Shown here piece after piece: positions 1-11,583 of a stretch of DNA of 64,000 bases. Within the stretch, counting starts at the first letter, position 1, and every line of letters starts with the position of its first letter. The notes beneath the pieces were generated by a model that worked only from the letters and a program-made list of their open reading frames with translations, made no database searches and was not told the DNA's origin. The stretch spans positions 124,001 through 188,000 of the forward strand of contig QYAI01000020.1 of the NCBI GenBank assembly GCA_003988855.1. The letters are read 5' to 3'. Origin of the DNA: Arachnopeziza araneosa (Eukaryota; Ascomycota; Leotiomycetes; Helotiales; Arachnopezizaceae). The position numbers and the translations under genes were made by a program.

Positions 1-3000
1 GCAAGAGATTTGGCAGTCCTCGCCTGTTTGGCCAACTTATCTGTTTCTGCGGCCACAGAGCATATGAACACCATTAAGGATATCGTCGACTTTCAGAGAT
101 ATTTACGATATATTACTCTTGCGTGGCAGCTGAACTCATCGATTGTGCCCGTCAAAGAGTTTCAATGCGCTCAGATCTTGTCGCTCATCATCTATTCCCC
201 AGAGCATGGTTATAAAAAACTCCGAGACCTAATTCAAATTCTTGAACAGGATGGATCAATGAGATGGATAAGTTTGATGGCAGTTCAGAATGAGTTGGCA
301 AAGTCTGGCATCGGCCTCTGTCTTCAGACGGAAATGGAATCCTGTCTCGAGCAACAACACCTCATGAGCGCCTTCGGTCTAATTTCGTGGTTGGAAAATG
401 TTCCAAAATCTCCGGAAAATCACGAAGTCCTCAGTATTTTAGACGAAATTCTACCTTCGTGGCAACAATTGAAACTATGGCGTCCTAACGTTGACCGCAT
501 CCGTCAATGGGAAAATGGAGATTTCACTGAAATGCAACGGAAAAAGCTCTTGCATATCCTAAATTTGGATGGCCCTGATATCGCTACATATTCCCAAGTG
601 TCACTTAAGATGGCAGAACCACAGTGCTACGCTCATGTAAAGATCAGACCACAAAACTCAGAAATCTTGGAACATTTTCTCGATCTTTTGTATCGAGCTC
701 ACCTGATGGGTCAAGGCGCGTTGGGTCTATTCATATACCTATGTGTCGACAACACTGCGGATGAATTTTCATTAGCATTCATTAGCGATGCTATTCAGAT
801 AGGAGAGGACTCGTACTGTCAAAATCTGCTTCTATGGCATCAGGCTCTGGATCCTCAGCCGAGCTTAGATAGTGAGATTGCTTCTCTAACCCGAGCATTG
901 GAAATCTTGAATGGTGGGACTATACCAGGGCAACTCCATCCCTCAATCGACAATGTTGCAAAGCGTCTTTGCGATGTTATGAACGCCGTGCAAAAAGTGT
1001 TTTGTGAACAACTGGAGCATGGAACCGGTGAATATATGGGAATGAGGATATTCGAGTTTGGATGTGCCATCCATTCAGCCACTAGCATTCACGGACATTT
1101 GCCACCTACCTTCTTGTTGCGTCTCCAACAATTTCCTCCAGAAGATGTCTTAGAGGCGATATTCAACCAACTTGATGACAATGCACATTCTTCCAGCTCT
1201 CAAGACACTCGCTTTAAGTCGTACCTCACATCAGCACTTGGTGGGCGAGGAGAAATTGAGATTACATCGATGACAAAATCTGGTGTTCAGGAAGAGATCA
1301 AATTTTGGAAACATCCACCTAGTGCTCCGAGAAGAGACCTTGCAAAGAAGATTGGAGCCCTTCCAAGTATAGATTATTCCCTCTACATATCGTGCCTCGT
1401 TGCAATGCTCGAGGAGGATGATTTTTTCATAGGTCAGATGAGCGACATATTTTCTCAGAAAGAAGATGAAGCTTGTGTTCAGCTTCTGAGATATATTGCT
1501 CATCGTCGAAGGTTAAGGCAGTTACGAGACGAATGTTGGCTCTTGCTGCTCTCTGCATTACTCAGGGCTCAAGGACCTACATATCTTCAACGAGTCGCGA
1601 AGTCCATCTCTTTTGATCATTGGATGCAACTAACTGATGATCTAAATCATTCTCTTGCGCCGGTCCTATCAAAGCTTCCACTCTCAGGCACTGAACTGAC
1701 AATTGATATGCTGTCATGGTGGACGACACTTTCTAAAAACCTGGTTGCTGCGCAATTCTTGCTGCAAGATCAAGGCAAAGGTGGTGATCTGACATGGCTT
1801 TACTTTCCACAATCTAAAAATCATATTACGGATCTCTTAAATATTCTAAGTGTAAAAGGAAACATAACGCCTACCCATCGTCATATCGTGTCATACCTTG
1901 CCTCCAACGGCAGTAACGTGGCGATTATAGGCGAAAGCTGTCAGAAAATAAGGGAAACTTCTACTTTCGGCATGGCTGTATGCGAACGCATTTTTGGGAA
2001 ACAGAATTCGAATGGGACGTGGAAGTGGTCAGATTCCCAGCTGGCGACAGTCTTCTATGCTTGGCTTCAGAGTAAAACTCTCACCGAGGGAGACAGAATT
2101 GCATTGAAGTCTGTTCGTGAGCTGATGCAAGCCAGTAAACTATTGCCACGCTTAGATCCTCGATCGTTGAAAGAGATACTTCACACCGAATACAATGATC
2201 TTTTCCAGAGGCTTAAAGAGGTAGAGAAAATGCGTCAGAAATTGCAGCATCAAAGACCTGAGAGAATTGCTGCGCTTCTTCAACGGGTTGGTGTTGACAA
2301 CAAAGGTAGCGGTCGAAACCTGGACCAAACAATTCCTCCTGAGTTTGTCGACGCTGTTGAATCCGTCGGCGAATCTGAATACGAGTTTGCCTTTGCCTTG
2401 ACAGGTCTCAATAGCCTGCAGCGTCAAGCCCGAGGTATTAGCAGTAATTCTCGTATGCTTTTGATACGTCTTCGGTTTGGAGCAACGACAGAGTTCTGCG
2501 TACACTTCTATCCTTCAGGAGACGGTGATCGAAGTCAGCATACCTACTGTCGCCCAATCCACAATCGAAAACCAGATGATACTTTTTGTGCTAAGAAACC
2601 AGACCTATTTACCTACTACCTAAGCCACCATTTGTATTACTCACTTCAAAGAGATGGGTTCTCCTGGCAGGTTTTTCACTCGACTGTTCTATCACTGATC
2701 TCGCACCACCCCACCACCTGCATTGTATGTTCTAGATCAATGGGCATAAGACTCTGGAAACCGGAACCTTGCTCTAACAAATGTGCAATTGACTTAAGAA
2801 CTGCTCCCCTTGAGATTCGACTTCATAATTTACTGGTTGATCCGCTTTCAATTGATCTTCTCTTCACCTGTTTGTATGAAGCGGCAATTGACCCTGTCAT
2901 CCCCCTTACAGACTGCCCGATTGGAAAGGACAAAATAAGGGCTACAATCGACTCCTTTCCACCTCTCGCAAATTTACTGAGAGCTGACCTCAGGGTAGCC

Positions 3001-3775
3001 ATTCATGGTGCTGATGGCCAGGGAAGAAATCGAGAGCGTCTGCTATCATGGTTGTGCCTCAAGTTCAGGGGGTTCATGCTGAATGCCCAAGGACGCTTTC
3101 AAATCCCTAGCATGCCCAATACAAAGCAATTCCTTCTCCTCAATTCGCATCATGAGAGAGAAGAGGCCTTCAAAAACCAATGGCCCTCGAAAGAGAGTGG
3201 TCGTGTTGTATTCCACGGCACGCCAGCCTCACGGCTATTTCCAATCCTCACAGAGGGCTTAAAAGTAATGAGTAATACAGAGTTCATGATCAATGCTGCA
3301 GCACGTGGCCCGGGCATTTATTGTGGGATAGATCAGGTATGTGACCATCGCGTCTCCTTGTTTCTCCACACTTGGAACAATCACTGTTGTTGCCAACCGC
3401 TTTCTCTCTTTGGACACATGACAATTTATCGTGCGAAGTTTTGGTGATCTGAGTTAGATAGTGGAACCACATCCAAGATGTCATTGTAACAATGGCTAAC
3501 ATCCGTACTAGGCTACCTCCCTCAATTTCGCGGGCTCGACTGGCCAAAGCTGGAAACATAGTACCTTGAGAAACATGAAAGTCATGTTAGGTTGCGAAAT
3601 TGTAGCAGCGGAGGCGTCACCTTTCATTCACTATCATGTTGTCCCAGATCAGGATTCAATACTGGTTCGATATATATTCTTACTCCCTGAAGACTATCAG
3701 CCACCCCCTCAGCATCATGTTGAACCAGCTATGAAGATCATGTATGCAAATTTGCGGTCAGGGACACTTGCTTGA
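1..3775 (+). CDS. PARP-like ADP-ribosyltransferase domain protein, 5' truncated by window edge
   Basis: The reading frame is open from base 1 (codons begin at base 1), so the start lies upstream. One intron, 3337-3511 (GTATGT...TAG, phase 0), joins the long exon 1-3336 to 3512-3775. The C-terminus carries a PARP catalytic signature of the PARP6/8/16 type: an FHGTP histidine motif, then GPGIY with the NAD-contacting Tyr, continuing across the splice into a short beta-strand end. A Cys-x2-Cys...Cys-x3-Cys element (around base 2725-2790) sits upstream, as in PARP6/8 relatives. The place of the third catalytic residue (Glu in PARP1) reads as Arg in VRYIF, so mono-ADP-ribosylation or no activity is more likely than polymer synthesis; that is inference. 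The roughly 900 upstream residues are helical and unassigned. No ubiquitin-conjugating (E2) domain, found fused to some fungal PARP-like proteins, is seen in the part present. Confidence 0.8.
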
Positions 3776-5111
3776 AATTTTTGCTACAAAGTAAGACATA
3801 TCCATGTGCCCTCTAAATGATAAAGTGAAGGCTGTGTCACGCTCATGCTTGTATTGTAGATGTTCGTAGGCGTGGTCAACCATCTCGTTGCATCCAGAGG
3901 AGGCTCCTTCAAGAGGAGGCTCATTTTCGTACCCAGGATCGTAGGCCTCTCCCTGCCACTTGTAAATTGGCTCCCATCCAGCATAAGCCTTTTTCAACCT
4001 CTTCAACTCCCTTAGCTGGATCTTCTTCATCTCTGATTTCTGAGTAGTAGAGAGATGTTCCTTCACAGTCTCTAACAAATCTGGAAAATTTGGTGCTGAT
4101 TTCTTGCCCTGCTCCGTCGACTGGTCTAGCTCTGAAGAAATCAGATTCTTGACCTGCTCCATGGCAACTTTCTCATCCTCAACTAGTGGATCGTCTCCTC
4201 CTTTCTTTGGTACTGCGAATACAACGCAACCGGCGAAGCAAAGGCTAAAGAGGCCATATAAGACATCCCTAGCTTTTAAAATCCTTGAAAGATGAGCAGG
4301 ATTTCTCATGAGCTGCCCTACAATGACGAGTTCACAGAATGATCGAGGTACAAGAGCTATATATGATGCGAGCATCCAAGATGTCTCCTGATATGACCAT
4401 TGTTATTCGAGTTTCCTGATATGGAGATTTTTGGGATGATTTCTCTTACCTTTGGATATGATAGCTCTCCATCTTCTGCCCTGATACTAGCGCACACAAG
4501 TGTGAAGACGGTAACACAAAACTGCAACGCCATGAAGGTTATTTCGAAAGCATATCGAGCTCCGGCAATAGCTTCAATAACGTGGAGATCTGAAAAATAG
4601 AGCCAGACGAAAGACAGTGCAAATGACAAGCAAATCTGATAGAGGCCCAGAATCCAAAACAAAATAGCTGTCACCGTGCTAAAGAATGTGCTATCATCGT
4701 GTAGATATTCAGGTTTAAAATGCTTATATCGAATGAGCACTTTCCACGATCCCCACAAAACAAAAATATCCGACAAGGTTCTGAAGGTGTGGTTAAAGGT
4801 GTCGAAAAGTATATAGCTAAATGTGACATTGGCCTTGGTCTGATGTACCAAAACATCTATCCAATGAAATATAAACCATCTTAATCATAGGCGTTTCTCA
4901 GTAATGATTTTACTTCACATTGATGGAATACTCACATCGACAGAAGCACCAAGCCAGCAACTAGTAGCCATGCTTCCGGCCAGGCTTTGGACTTTCTGAT
5001 GATTAAGAAACCAGTGGAAACAACGACCCCACAGGTAACCAGAGCATCCCAGATGACTAATCCAAATCCAGGATCAATGGTTTGAGTAAAAACATGCCAT
5101 AGACCTTTCAT
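3758..5111 (-). CDS. Multi-pass integral membrane protein, about 411 aa
   Basis: Three exons on the minus strand: 5111-4936, 4879-4450 and 4387-3758, with introns of 56 nt (GTGAGT...AAG) and 62 nt (GTAAGA...CAG). The spliced frame is 412 codons. About seven hydrophobic stretches are visible: two in the first 60 residues, then long ones around residues 110-150, 170-195 and 205-250. They are followed by a cytosol-like charged tail of about 120 residues that ends in SSKCP. An in-frame TAG near 5210 lies upstream of the chosen ATG with no other Met between. The layout resembles the fungal seven-TM rhodopsin-like integral membrane families, but no diagnostic motif allows a functional name. Its last 18 coding bases overlap the last codons of the convergent PARP-like gene. 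Confidence 0.75.
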
Positions 5112-5984
5112 GTCTTCATCTGTGAGCCTCCTGTTCGATCGGTAAGAAATCGGTTTTGTCCTCGTTGAATGGCTACGAGGAACACCAACAGTGAAGCGTT
5201 CTTCCTACCGCGCTAGGTACACTTCTCAAATTCATCATCCCACGGCCTTTACCATTATCTCACCAACTCGATAATTGGCAGGTGAATGTATCAATCAGCG
5301 CGAGGCGTGAAGACCCCTGACGCAGCTGTGATGCACCTTGTCCGGATCGGGATCTGCCTGGTGTGTTGTAAGTCACACCACAGCCTCATGGCGCTTGGAG
5401 AGTGTCTGGAATTCGCCTAAAGGCTTCAATGAGAAGGATTCATGCATCTCTTTGATAATAGAGATAATGCAAAGGCTTCGGATTCGCCAGGTTCTAACCC
5501 ATGTGCCTGTTCCTCTCATATCTTGGTCTGAGAACGTGGGATTCTGATTAACGAGGCTGTGTGATCTCTTGAAGTGGTGCATATCTGCCTCATGCACGGG
5601 AAAAGCCAGCCGACAAGGCGCCATTGCTTGGGTTAAATCCCAACCCCCTCATTTTGAGCTTTTTATTACCTTCTTGGCATGCGATAGGGATATGTGTGCT
5701 CCTCCGTATAGGAATTCGGAAGGGTCTGAGGACCAGGTGTGAGGCTGAAAATACCGTTTCAGGGGTTGACCACTTGCCCTAGCATCCTTTGCCATCTAGA
5801 CCTGAGGAAGGAGAAACAGTCAGTCAAGTGTCGGGAGACTGGTGGATGGACAAATTTCAGCTCTGAAAAACGAATCATGTTCTTGAAATACTATGCAGTG
5901 TAGTTTACGCGATTTCAAAGACAGGTTTCTGTCATCTCTCTCAATTGAGGGTTATCAGAACGTTTCTAGATTGCACCAGAATCA
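5112..5984. other. Intergenic, no gene seen
   Basis: This 870-nt stretch lies between the 5' end of the membrane protein and the 3' end of the coiled-coil gene. Only short unrelated ORFs (under 85 codons) are present. It should hold the promoter of the membrane protein gene; no specific element is recognised. Confidence 0.6.
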
Positions 5985-7644
5985 TCAATTTGTCTCCACA
6001 GGATAAAACTCGCAGGGTGCTATGGTTCGACATGAGCTCATATCCGACGCTCCATCTCCAATCTTTTGAAGTCCAGGCACAGTAACCAGATCTATCTCGT
6101 GAGCCGATCCTTTATAGGCATCTGCGTCTTCGCAGTCGTGATAAGTCTCATTGATTCTGATATGCTCTCCACGAGCAGGAATTAGTAGTTTCAGTTGAGC
6201 TGGGTGAGAACCAAACTGTAAAGCAATGTCACTCGCAAGGTATACCATCTGTCGGACTTCATTTTTGGTCTCAGGGCGGATTCTACTATTCGAAAGATTG
6301 GCCACAGCTGAAAGTATATCCATGACTCGTCTCACGGTTTGGTCGATATTATCGGACACAAGTTTGGTTAGTGGACTATTGCTGTCACTTGTATTTAATG
6401 CCGCATCGACACATTGAAAGGTTGCGGATCGCCAATTGTTCGCCAGCTCGTCATGATAGAAAATCGAAGGTGCCTCGCTGTCAGACAACTCGAGATCTGG
6501 GAGTCAAGTTAGACGAGGTGTCCTAAGCTATCGAATGCGAGTTTAGTTATGTGAACTTACCTCTGCCAGTTTGGTGCTCAAGGAGGTCCCGCCATGCATA
6601 GAAGAGTTTCATGAGTTCTCTCTGTCCTTTTCCCGGACCCAGAGCACCAAAGCCGAATGCTGTAAAAAAGAAGTGTTCTCTCAGGACTGACCAGATGGCG
6701 CTCTGAAGAAGGAAATGTGATTTTCCCCTTCCAACACGCCCGATGAAGTTGGTCGGATCCAGAGATTTGTCCAGCTCTGCGTTCTGAGGAATGAGAAACT
6801 CTCTGTTGCTAGGAGCAGTGATGGCATCGATTGAGCCTTGTAGCTCCTTGAATTTGTGCTTCAACTTGTCGTCTGCCCAGCCTTGGTAGTGCTTTTGGTT
6901 GACCAGAAGCTGTCCCACTAGTCGGGTGGTCTCAGCGGTGTGCCCGGCCTTGAGAGTCGTGAGATGACCTTCGTGCTGCTCCTTTTGCGACTTTTGCGCC
7001 TTCTTCTCTGCTGCCATGTCCCGGTCATATTTCGCCCTCCATTTCTCATTATCCACCTCCCGTTTCTTCTTCTCCGCAGCCATGTCATGATCGTATTTCC
7101 TCTTCCCCGACTCGACATCCTCGTTCCACATCCTCCTCTCCGCCGCTATGTCCTGCTCATGTTGCCTCCTCGACTTCTCCTTATCCTCATCCCACTTCCT
7201 CTGCACTGCCGAAATTTCATCCTGGTATTTTCGCCGCTCCTTCTCTATACTCCTCATATGCGACTTGTTAAGTCTCTCGATTTCCTGGTCATACGCATCT
7301 TTATTGGCCCTGGCGTCGGAACTGATTTTTCGCAAATCCCTCTCCTTCGAATCAACACTTTGTTTAAGCTGTTCGATGAATCGGTCACGGTCCTCGACCA
7401 GCGCCTCTACCCCATGAGTACGCTCCTTTTGTTTCTCTAACTGTTTCGACAACTCTCGCTTTTCGAAGAACACGTTATCTCCCCACACAAGGAGATTGTC
7501 CAGTGGCTCCTCTCGGTTTCGGAAAGGGATGATGCTGCGATTTCGGCCATCAACTTTGTCGAGGAAACGTTCGATTTCAGAATCATAGACCCTTTTGACG
7601 TCCGAGGCAGTCTGAACCCGGTCACTATTTTTCTTCTTAAACAT
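5985..7644 (-). CDS. Coiled-coil protein with four 22-residue repeats, about 531 aa
   Basis: Two exons, 7644-6561 and 6496-5985, joined across a 64-nt intron (GTAAGT...CAG, phase 1), give 532 codons. Residues 1-60 are non-repetitive. Residues about 60-235 are strongly charged and helical, and contain four consecutive 22-residue units (137-158, 159-180, 181-202, 203-224) with the core K/R-Y-D-x-D-M-A-A-E-K/R-K/R. Two hendecads per unit suggest a long straight coiled coil. The C-terminal half (about 236-531) looks globular, with aromatic and Gly-rich text around AFGFGALGPG. No signal peptide, membrane segment or nuclease/ATPase motif is seen. The gene is transcribed away from the Hsp70-like gene at 8204, with 559 nt between the starts. 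The family is not recognised; a scaffold or chaperone-partner role would be inference. Confidence 0.75.
6973..7236 (-). repeat. In-frame 66-bp tandem repeat, four units
   Basis: Four adjoining 66-bp units encode the 22-residue coiled-coil repeats of the minus-strand gene. Units 2-4 share most residues (the D-M-A-A-E-K/R-K/R or D-I-A-A-E-R-R core), while the first is more diverged. No bases are lost between units, so the frame is kept. Confidence 0.75.
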
Positions 7645-8203
7645 GGTGATAGCAGTTTCCAGTGCAGTAACGCAATCCCAAGAATACCGCGGTGCAAGTA
7701 GATAGTCAGAGTAAGCAAAAAGACAGGAACCGCCAACTCAGCAATTTCGAAACTGATGGTGTGGGAAGTTGGCCGGTGTCAGCCTCGTCAAATTTCTTTT
7801 TCCGTATCTCTGCATGTTCCGCTGCATGAGATCAGAAAGAGGGGAAGTGAAACAGAATTGCGAAGCCTTACGCCCAGCTTGCAAGAAGGCTGTGCATGTG
7901 GAGGCGATGCCTGCAGGACTCTGCAGTGGAAAGAGAATACTGCCATGATTTGCTCCACGTACCATCCAGCCTTCTTTCCCAAAACGGGATCCTTCTTCTT
8001 AATATCCATTAGGTCTGCTTTTATCAATTCGATATGTCCACCCCAGAGGCAACATCGCGAAGCTCCATCCCCGTGTTCTGCTCTATATTTCCGAATCAGT
8101 ATTTTCGTCGAAGTTTTGCAAAGTTATGCGTTTTTTTCGAACCTAACCTCAAATCCCCGACCAAAGTCTCAAGAAATAGTTTACTAGCCCTCAATACAGA
8201 AGC
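7645..8203. promoter_or_regulatory. Divergent promoter region between coiled-coil and Hsp70-like genes
   Basis: This 559-nt stretch separates two head-to-head start codons and must contain both promoters. Several ORFs cross it on both strands, but none has coding character or splice continuity. No TATA box or heat-shock element array was recognised with confidence. Confidence 0.5.
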
Positions 8204-10701
8204 ATGAGTACAGTTTCTGGGCCGCGAATCATTCTAGGTCTTGACTATGGTACCACAAACACAGGTATGCCTATCGATGCAATCATCGTCTTAGGCTTCA
8301 GCTAATCGTATATATCGCAGGGCTAGCATGGGCGCAAGCACCAGGTGACAGGGAACTTACACCTGACGATGTAATTGTTTTTAAGAACTGGCCTGGTGAA
8401 GAGTTCAAGATAGTTCCATCCGCGATCTCTTACTCACGAAGTCCAAATGGGAAAAAACAATGGGGCTGGTCAATTGATGACAACTCAAGAGTTTTGCGAT
8501 GGACAAAACTTGAATTCGAGCATCGCACCATAGCCAAGGAGCTCGAGGTTCTCCAAGAATTAATCCAAGGCTTAGATCGCATAAAAGAACTTCAGATGAA
8601 TGATGACGCTGCCACAATGCGTGATGTACCAAAAGATATGTCTAAGAGCGCGGAAGATATCGTCAGGGACTATCTAATCAGAGTCGCAAGGGAATGGTAT
8701 AACTTCATGAGAAAGGCTGGTAGTACAACTTTGGAGGAGGTTCCTATAGATATTGTTCTTACACATCCTGCTGTACGTAGCCTCAACCTTTCTGTACTTG
8801 AGCCCTTGATTCTCATTGACATGGTTAGACTTGGTCAGACGAGGCGATGAACAAAACATACCGGGCTGTTGTTGGTGCATTTCCCAAAACAATGTTTCCA
8901 ACGCTGCGAGACATCTCTTTCACATCAGAGCCTGAAGCTTGGGCTTTGTATACTGTCCAGGACATGCTTAAGAATGATCGCAACACTCTTATTCCAGTAA
9001 GATTATGGGCCGGACTTTTCAATGCAAGCTGACCATGATAGGGCGAATGTTTCGTAATTTGCGACGCTGGCGGAGGGACGGTAGTAAGTTCAGTACATCA
9101 GGACAATGATTATCTTGCTGATTGCGTCCCTCAAAGGACTTGGTATCTTACCGTATTGACAAAGTCAACCCCCTCAAGATTACAAGAGTTGGTGGCCTTA
9201 CTGGTAAGACGACAACAATTAAAGACACAATGTTTCTGGTCTAACGATAACCAGGGGATAAGTGTGGTGCAACATTCATAGACCGGGCCTTTTTAGAGTG
9301 GCTCCAACCAAGACTACAGAACCTAGACATTCTACCCCAAGATTATACCACTGGGGGTCACAGTAAGGTTTCCTCTATACTGAGTTTCTATTATTTTCTA
9401 TCAGTGCTCTGGAGGTCATGAACCATCCGAGGAGTGACAGGCTCATGTCTTGATATATATTCGTGAAATGACTCCTAAATTCCTGAGCTTGCTGGTAAAA
9501 CCTGCCTAATTACAGTGTTGACTTGACGATAGTGGTACTTATGCCAAAAGGGAGAGTTCTACTTGAGCGTTTCGAGAAAGTCAAACACGCGTTTGCGGGA
9601 ACTGGAGGTGGGAAACCGATCACGCTTCCTAGAGGCGCTCTTGTAAACCCAGAATACGAATCTGATATTGTTAATGGGGTAATCTCGTTGACCGAGTACG
9701 TTCTAAGCTTTCGCATTTGCCAGATGAGAACTGACTCTATAACAGGCAACAGCTCAAGAATTTTTTCGCAGTTACTGTTAGAAAAACTCTAAACTTAGTT
9801 GCGCGCCAGATTACGCAGGTTGAGGCAACAAATAATGAAGCGGGAATTCCTTATCAAGTTACGGTACGTCTATGATATGTCCATGATCGACCCAGTACTC
9901 ACATTCCATCCAAAGAATATATTTCTCTCAGGCGGTTTCTCCGAAAACGAGTACTTTTTCCAAGAAGTTAACAGATATGCAAGTTCATTTGGTGATAAAA
10001 CAGTACATCGAGCTGCAGATTGGTTCGTGGGCCTCTATAAAAGCAATCTCCCTTGTTCTAACTTCCATAGCTGGGTCGGTGTGGCAAAAGGTGCAGTTCT
10101 CCGAGGGATTGGCATAGGGTCGACCGTACCACATCCTGTCAAGTCTTGTCCGAGACACTACGGCATATGTATCTCCAACACCGAGGATCCTGAGGAGAAT
10201 GTGAGGGTAAGATCGGTTGACGACCAAATTTTCTGGCTCATGAAACAAGGCGATGTGATCCTTGCCGGAAGAGAGCTGCGCAAGGCGATGAATATCTGTG
10301 TCATGTTCACTTCGCAGCAGATAAATAAGGGAGGCGTTTCTCGGATTGTCTTCGCCGCTACTAATATACCGAGTGCACCTCGCAATTTAGGAAAACTACC
10401 GAGAGGTATGGCATCAACTCTTCTTAATTATCTTCTTCTCATTCCTTACCAAACCTCGAACCATTCTTTCCGCTCATCTACATTTTCTTACTAACTCTAT
10501 ACCATAGCGAAGAACGAAGTTGTAGACTTAGATGTAAACTCACAGGAGATTGACAAGACCGCCTTTCGGAAACAGAACAAACCTGGTGGTGGCGTCTTCC
10601 ACGTAGTTTATTTGAAGGTCGAAATCAGGGTATACCGCGATGTTTCTATCACCATCAAGCATGGAGCAAATGTATTGGCGTCGCATACTACGACCTTGTG
10701 A
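8204..10701 (+). CDS. Hsp70-like / actin-like ATPase domain protein, about 604 aa
   Basis: Eleven exons: 8204-8264, 8321-8772, 8829-8996, 9042-9083, 9137-9203, 9255-9362, 9533-9695, 9746-9863, 9916-10022, 10071-10405 and 10508-10701. All junctions keep frame and total 605 codons. Phosphate-1 motif GLDYGTTNTG lies at about residues 12-21, the phosphate-2 motif CDAGGGTVDL in exons 4-5, and the adenosine motif LSGGFSENEY in exon 9. These are hallmarks of the Hsp70/actin ATPase fold. The C-terminal 150 residues do not resemble the canonical Hsp70 substrate-binding domain, and there is no EEVD or KDEL end. Proteins of this divergent class are common and multi-copy in filamentous fungi, with unknown clients. 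The gene is divergent from the coiled-coil gene. The exon 6/7 junction (170-nt intron, 9363-9532) is the least certain. Confidence 0.82.
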
Positions 10702-10784
10702 GAAATTGCTCTCTTGGTCATCCAGGCTAGATTTAGGTGCTCAGGCTTCCAAGGTGTAATTTTTGCATAAGCGATATCTGATCT

Positions 10785-11321
10785 TTAGTAATCCATCAAC
10801 TTCTGTTGAATCCAATACCATGCTTTTCCATCTGACTCGAGTCGTATGTTAGCGTCCCGAGCTGAGTTTTCGGAAGAGCGGCTGAAGAAAGCCTGAGCGT
10901 GAGGGAATTGGTTGGCATCCCGAAATGAAAACGCCCGCGAAATGATAAAGACACCCGCTCCTCTATCTACCAATAACTTGGTGACATCTCAGACATATGC
11001 AGCCTGATTCTTGCTCTTCACTCTCCACTCTCCGTTCACCGAGATCCCTGAACAACCTGCATCCGCTCCATTATCGCTCAGTTCAGCCTCGAATCGGTGA
11101 GCTTTTGCACTTCCCACATCTACGACGCCTTGCATTTCGTAACCATTCGACACCTTCATGGAAGCTTGGAAGTTTGTAGACTTCTCCAGCATTTCTCCAC
11201 TCTTTGCGTTAGGATTTACCACCGAGAGATGGGGTCTTGAGCCATTTCCCGGCAACATAGTAGCTATTCCTGGATATTTCAACAGAGAAAACGAGGAAGC
11301 TTGGGCGTTGCCGTATTCTTG
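10785..11321 (-). pseudogene. Interrupted minus-strand ORF of unknown family
   Basis: One minus-strand frame is open from about 11321 down to 10785 apart from a single in-frame TGA at 10989-10991. Text on both sides looks coding: a CSGISVNGEW stretch before the stop and a DVTKLLVDRGAGVF stretch after it, both of balanced composition. No convincing start codon or signal peptide precedes it; an acceptor-like TAG at 11322-11324 could mean an upstream exon. I see no intron that would remove the stop (the nearest GT..AG pair is under 30 nt). It is probably a gene remnant or a recently broken gene. I do not recognise the family, and a chance ORF is not excluded. Confidence 0.35.
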
Positions 11322-11583
11322 CTATTATTCGGATCCTCCTTCCTCCAATTACGAATACTATTACGCCAACGGAGACTGGGACGATGAACGGCCTAGCATT
11401 GTGAACATCACAAGCTCTACTATTTGCGAAAAACCTGTCAATTGTGCAAGTTCTGGCTGTGTAATATTGATTGAAGGCATTGGCGACATCACGACTGGCC
11501 CTGCACGCTCTAATATTGTCGGACTTGTCCACGGCATATCCTCCTTTCTGGTACTCTTCAGCACAATCATCATCATAGTCATC

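Noticed and set aside
5480..5640. tRNA-like B box (GGTTCTAACCC, GGTTAAATCCC)
   Set aside because: No matching A box, acceptor stem or cloverleaf could be built around either site.
6940..7440. Plus-strand 166-codon ORF rich in Leu, Pro and Arg
   Set aside because: It is the antisense of the repetitive coiled-coil gene; the Glu/Lys/Arg codons of that gene read as Leu/Phe/Ser/Pro on the other strand. No independent support.
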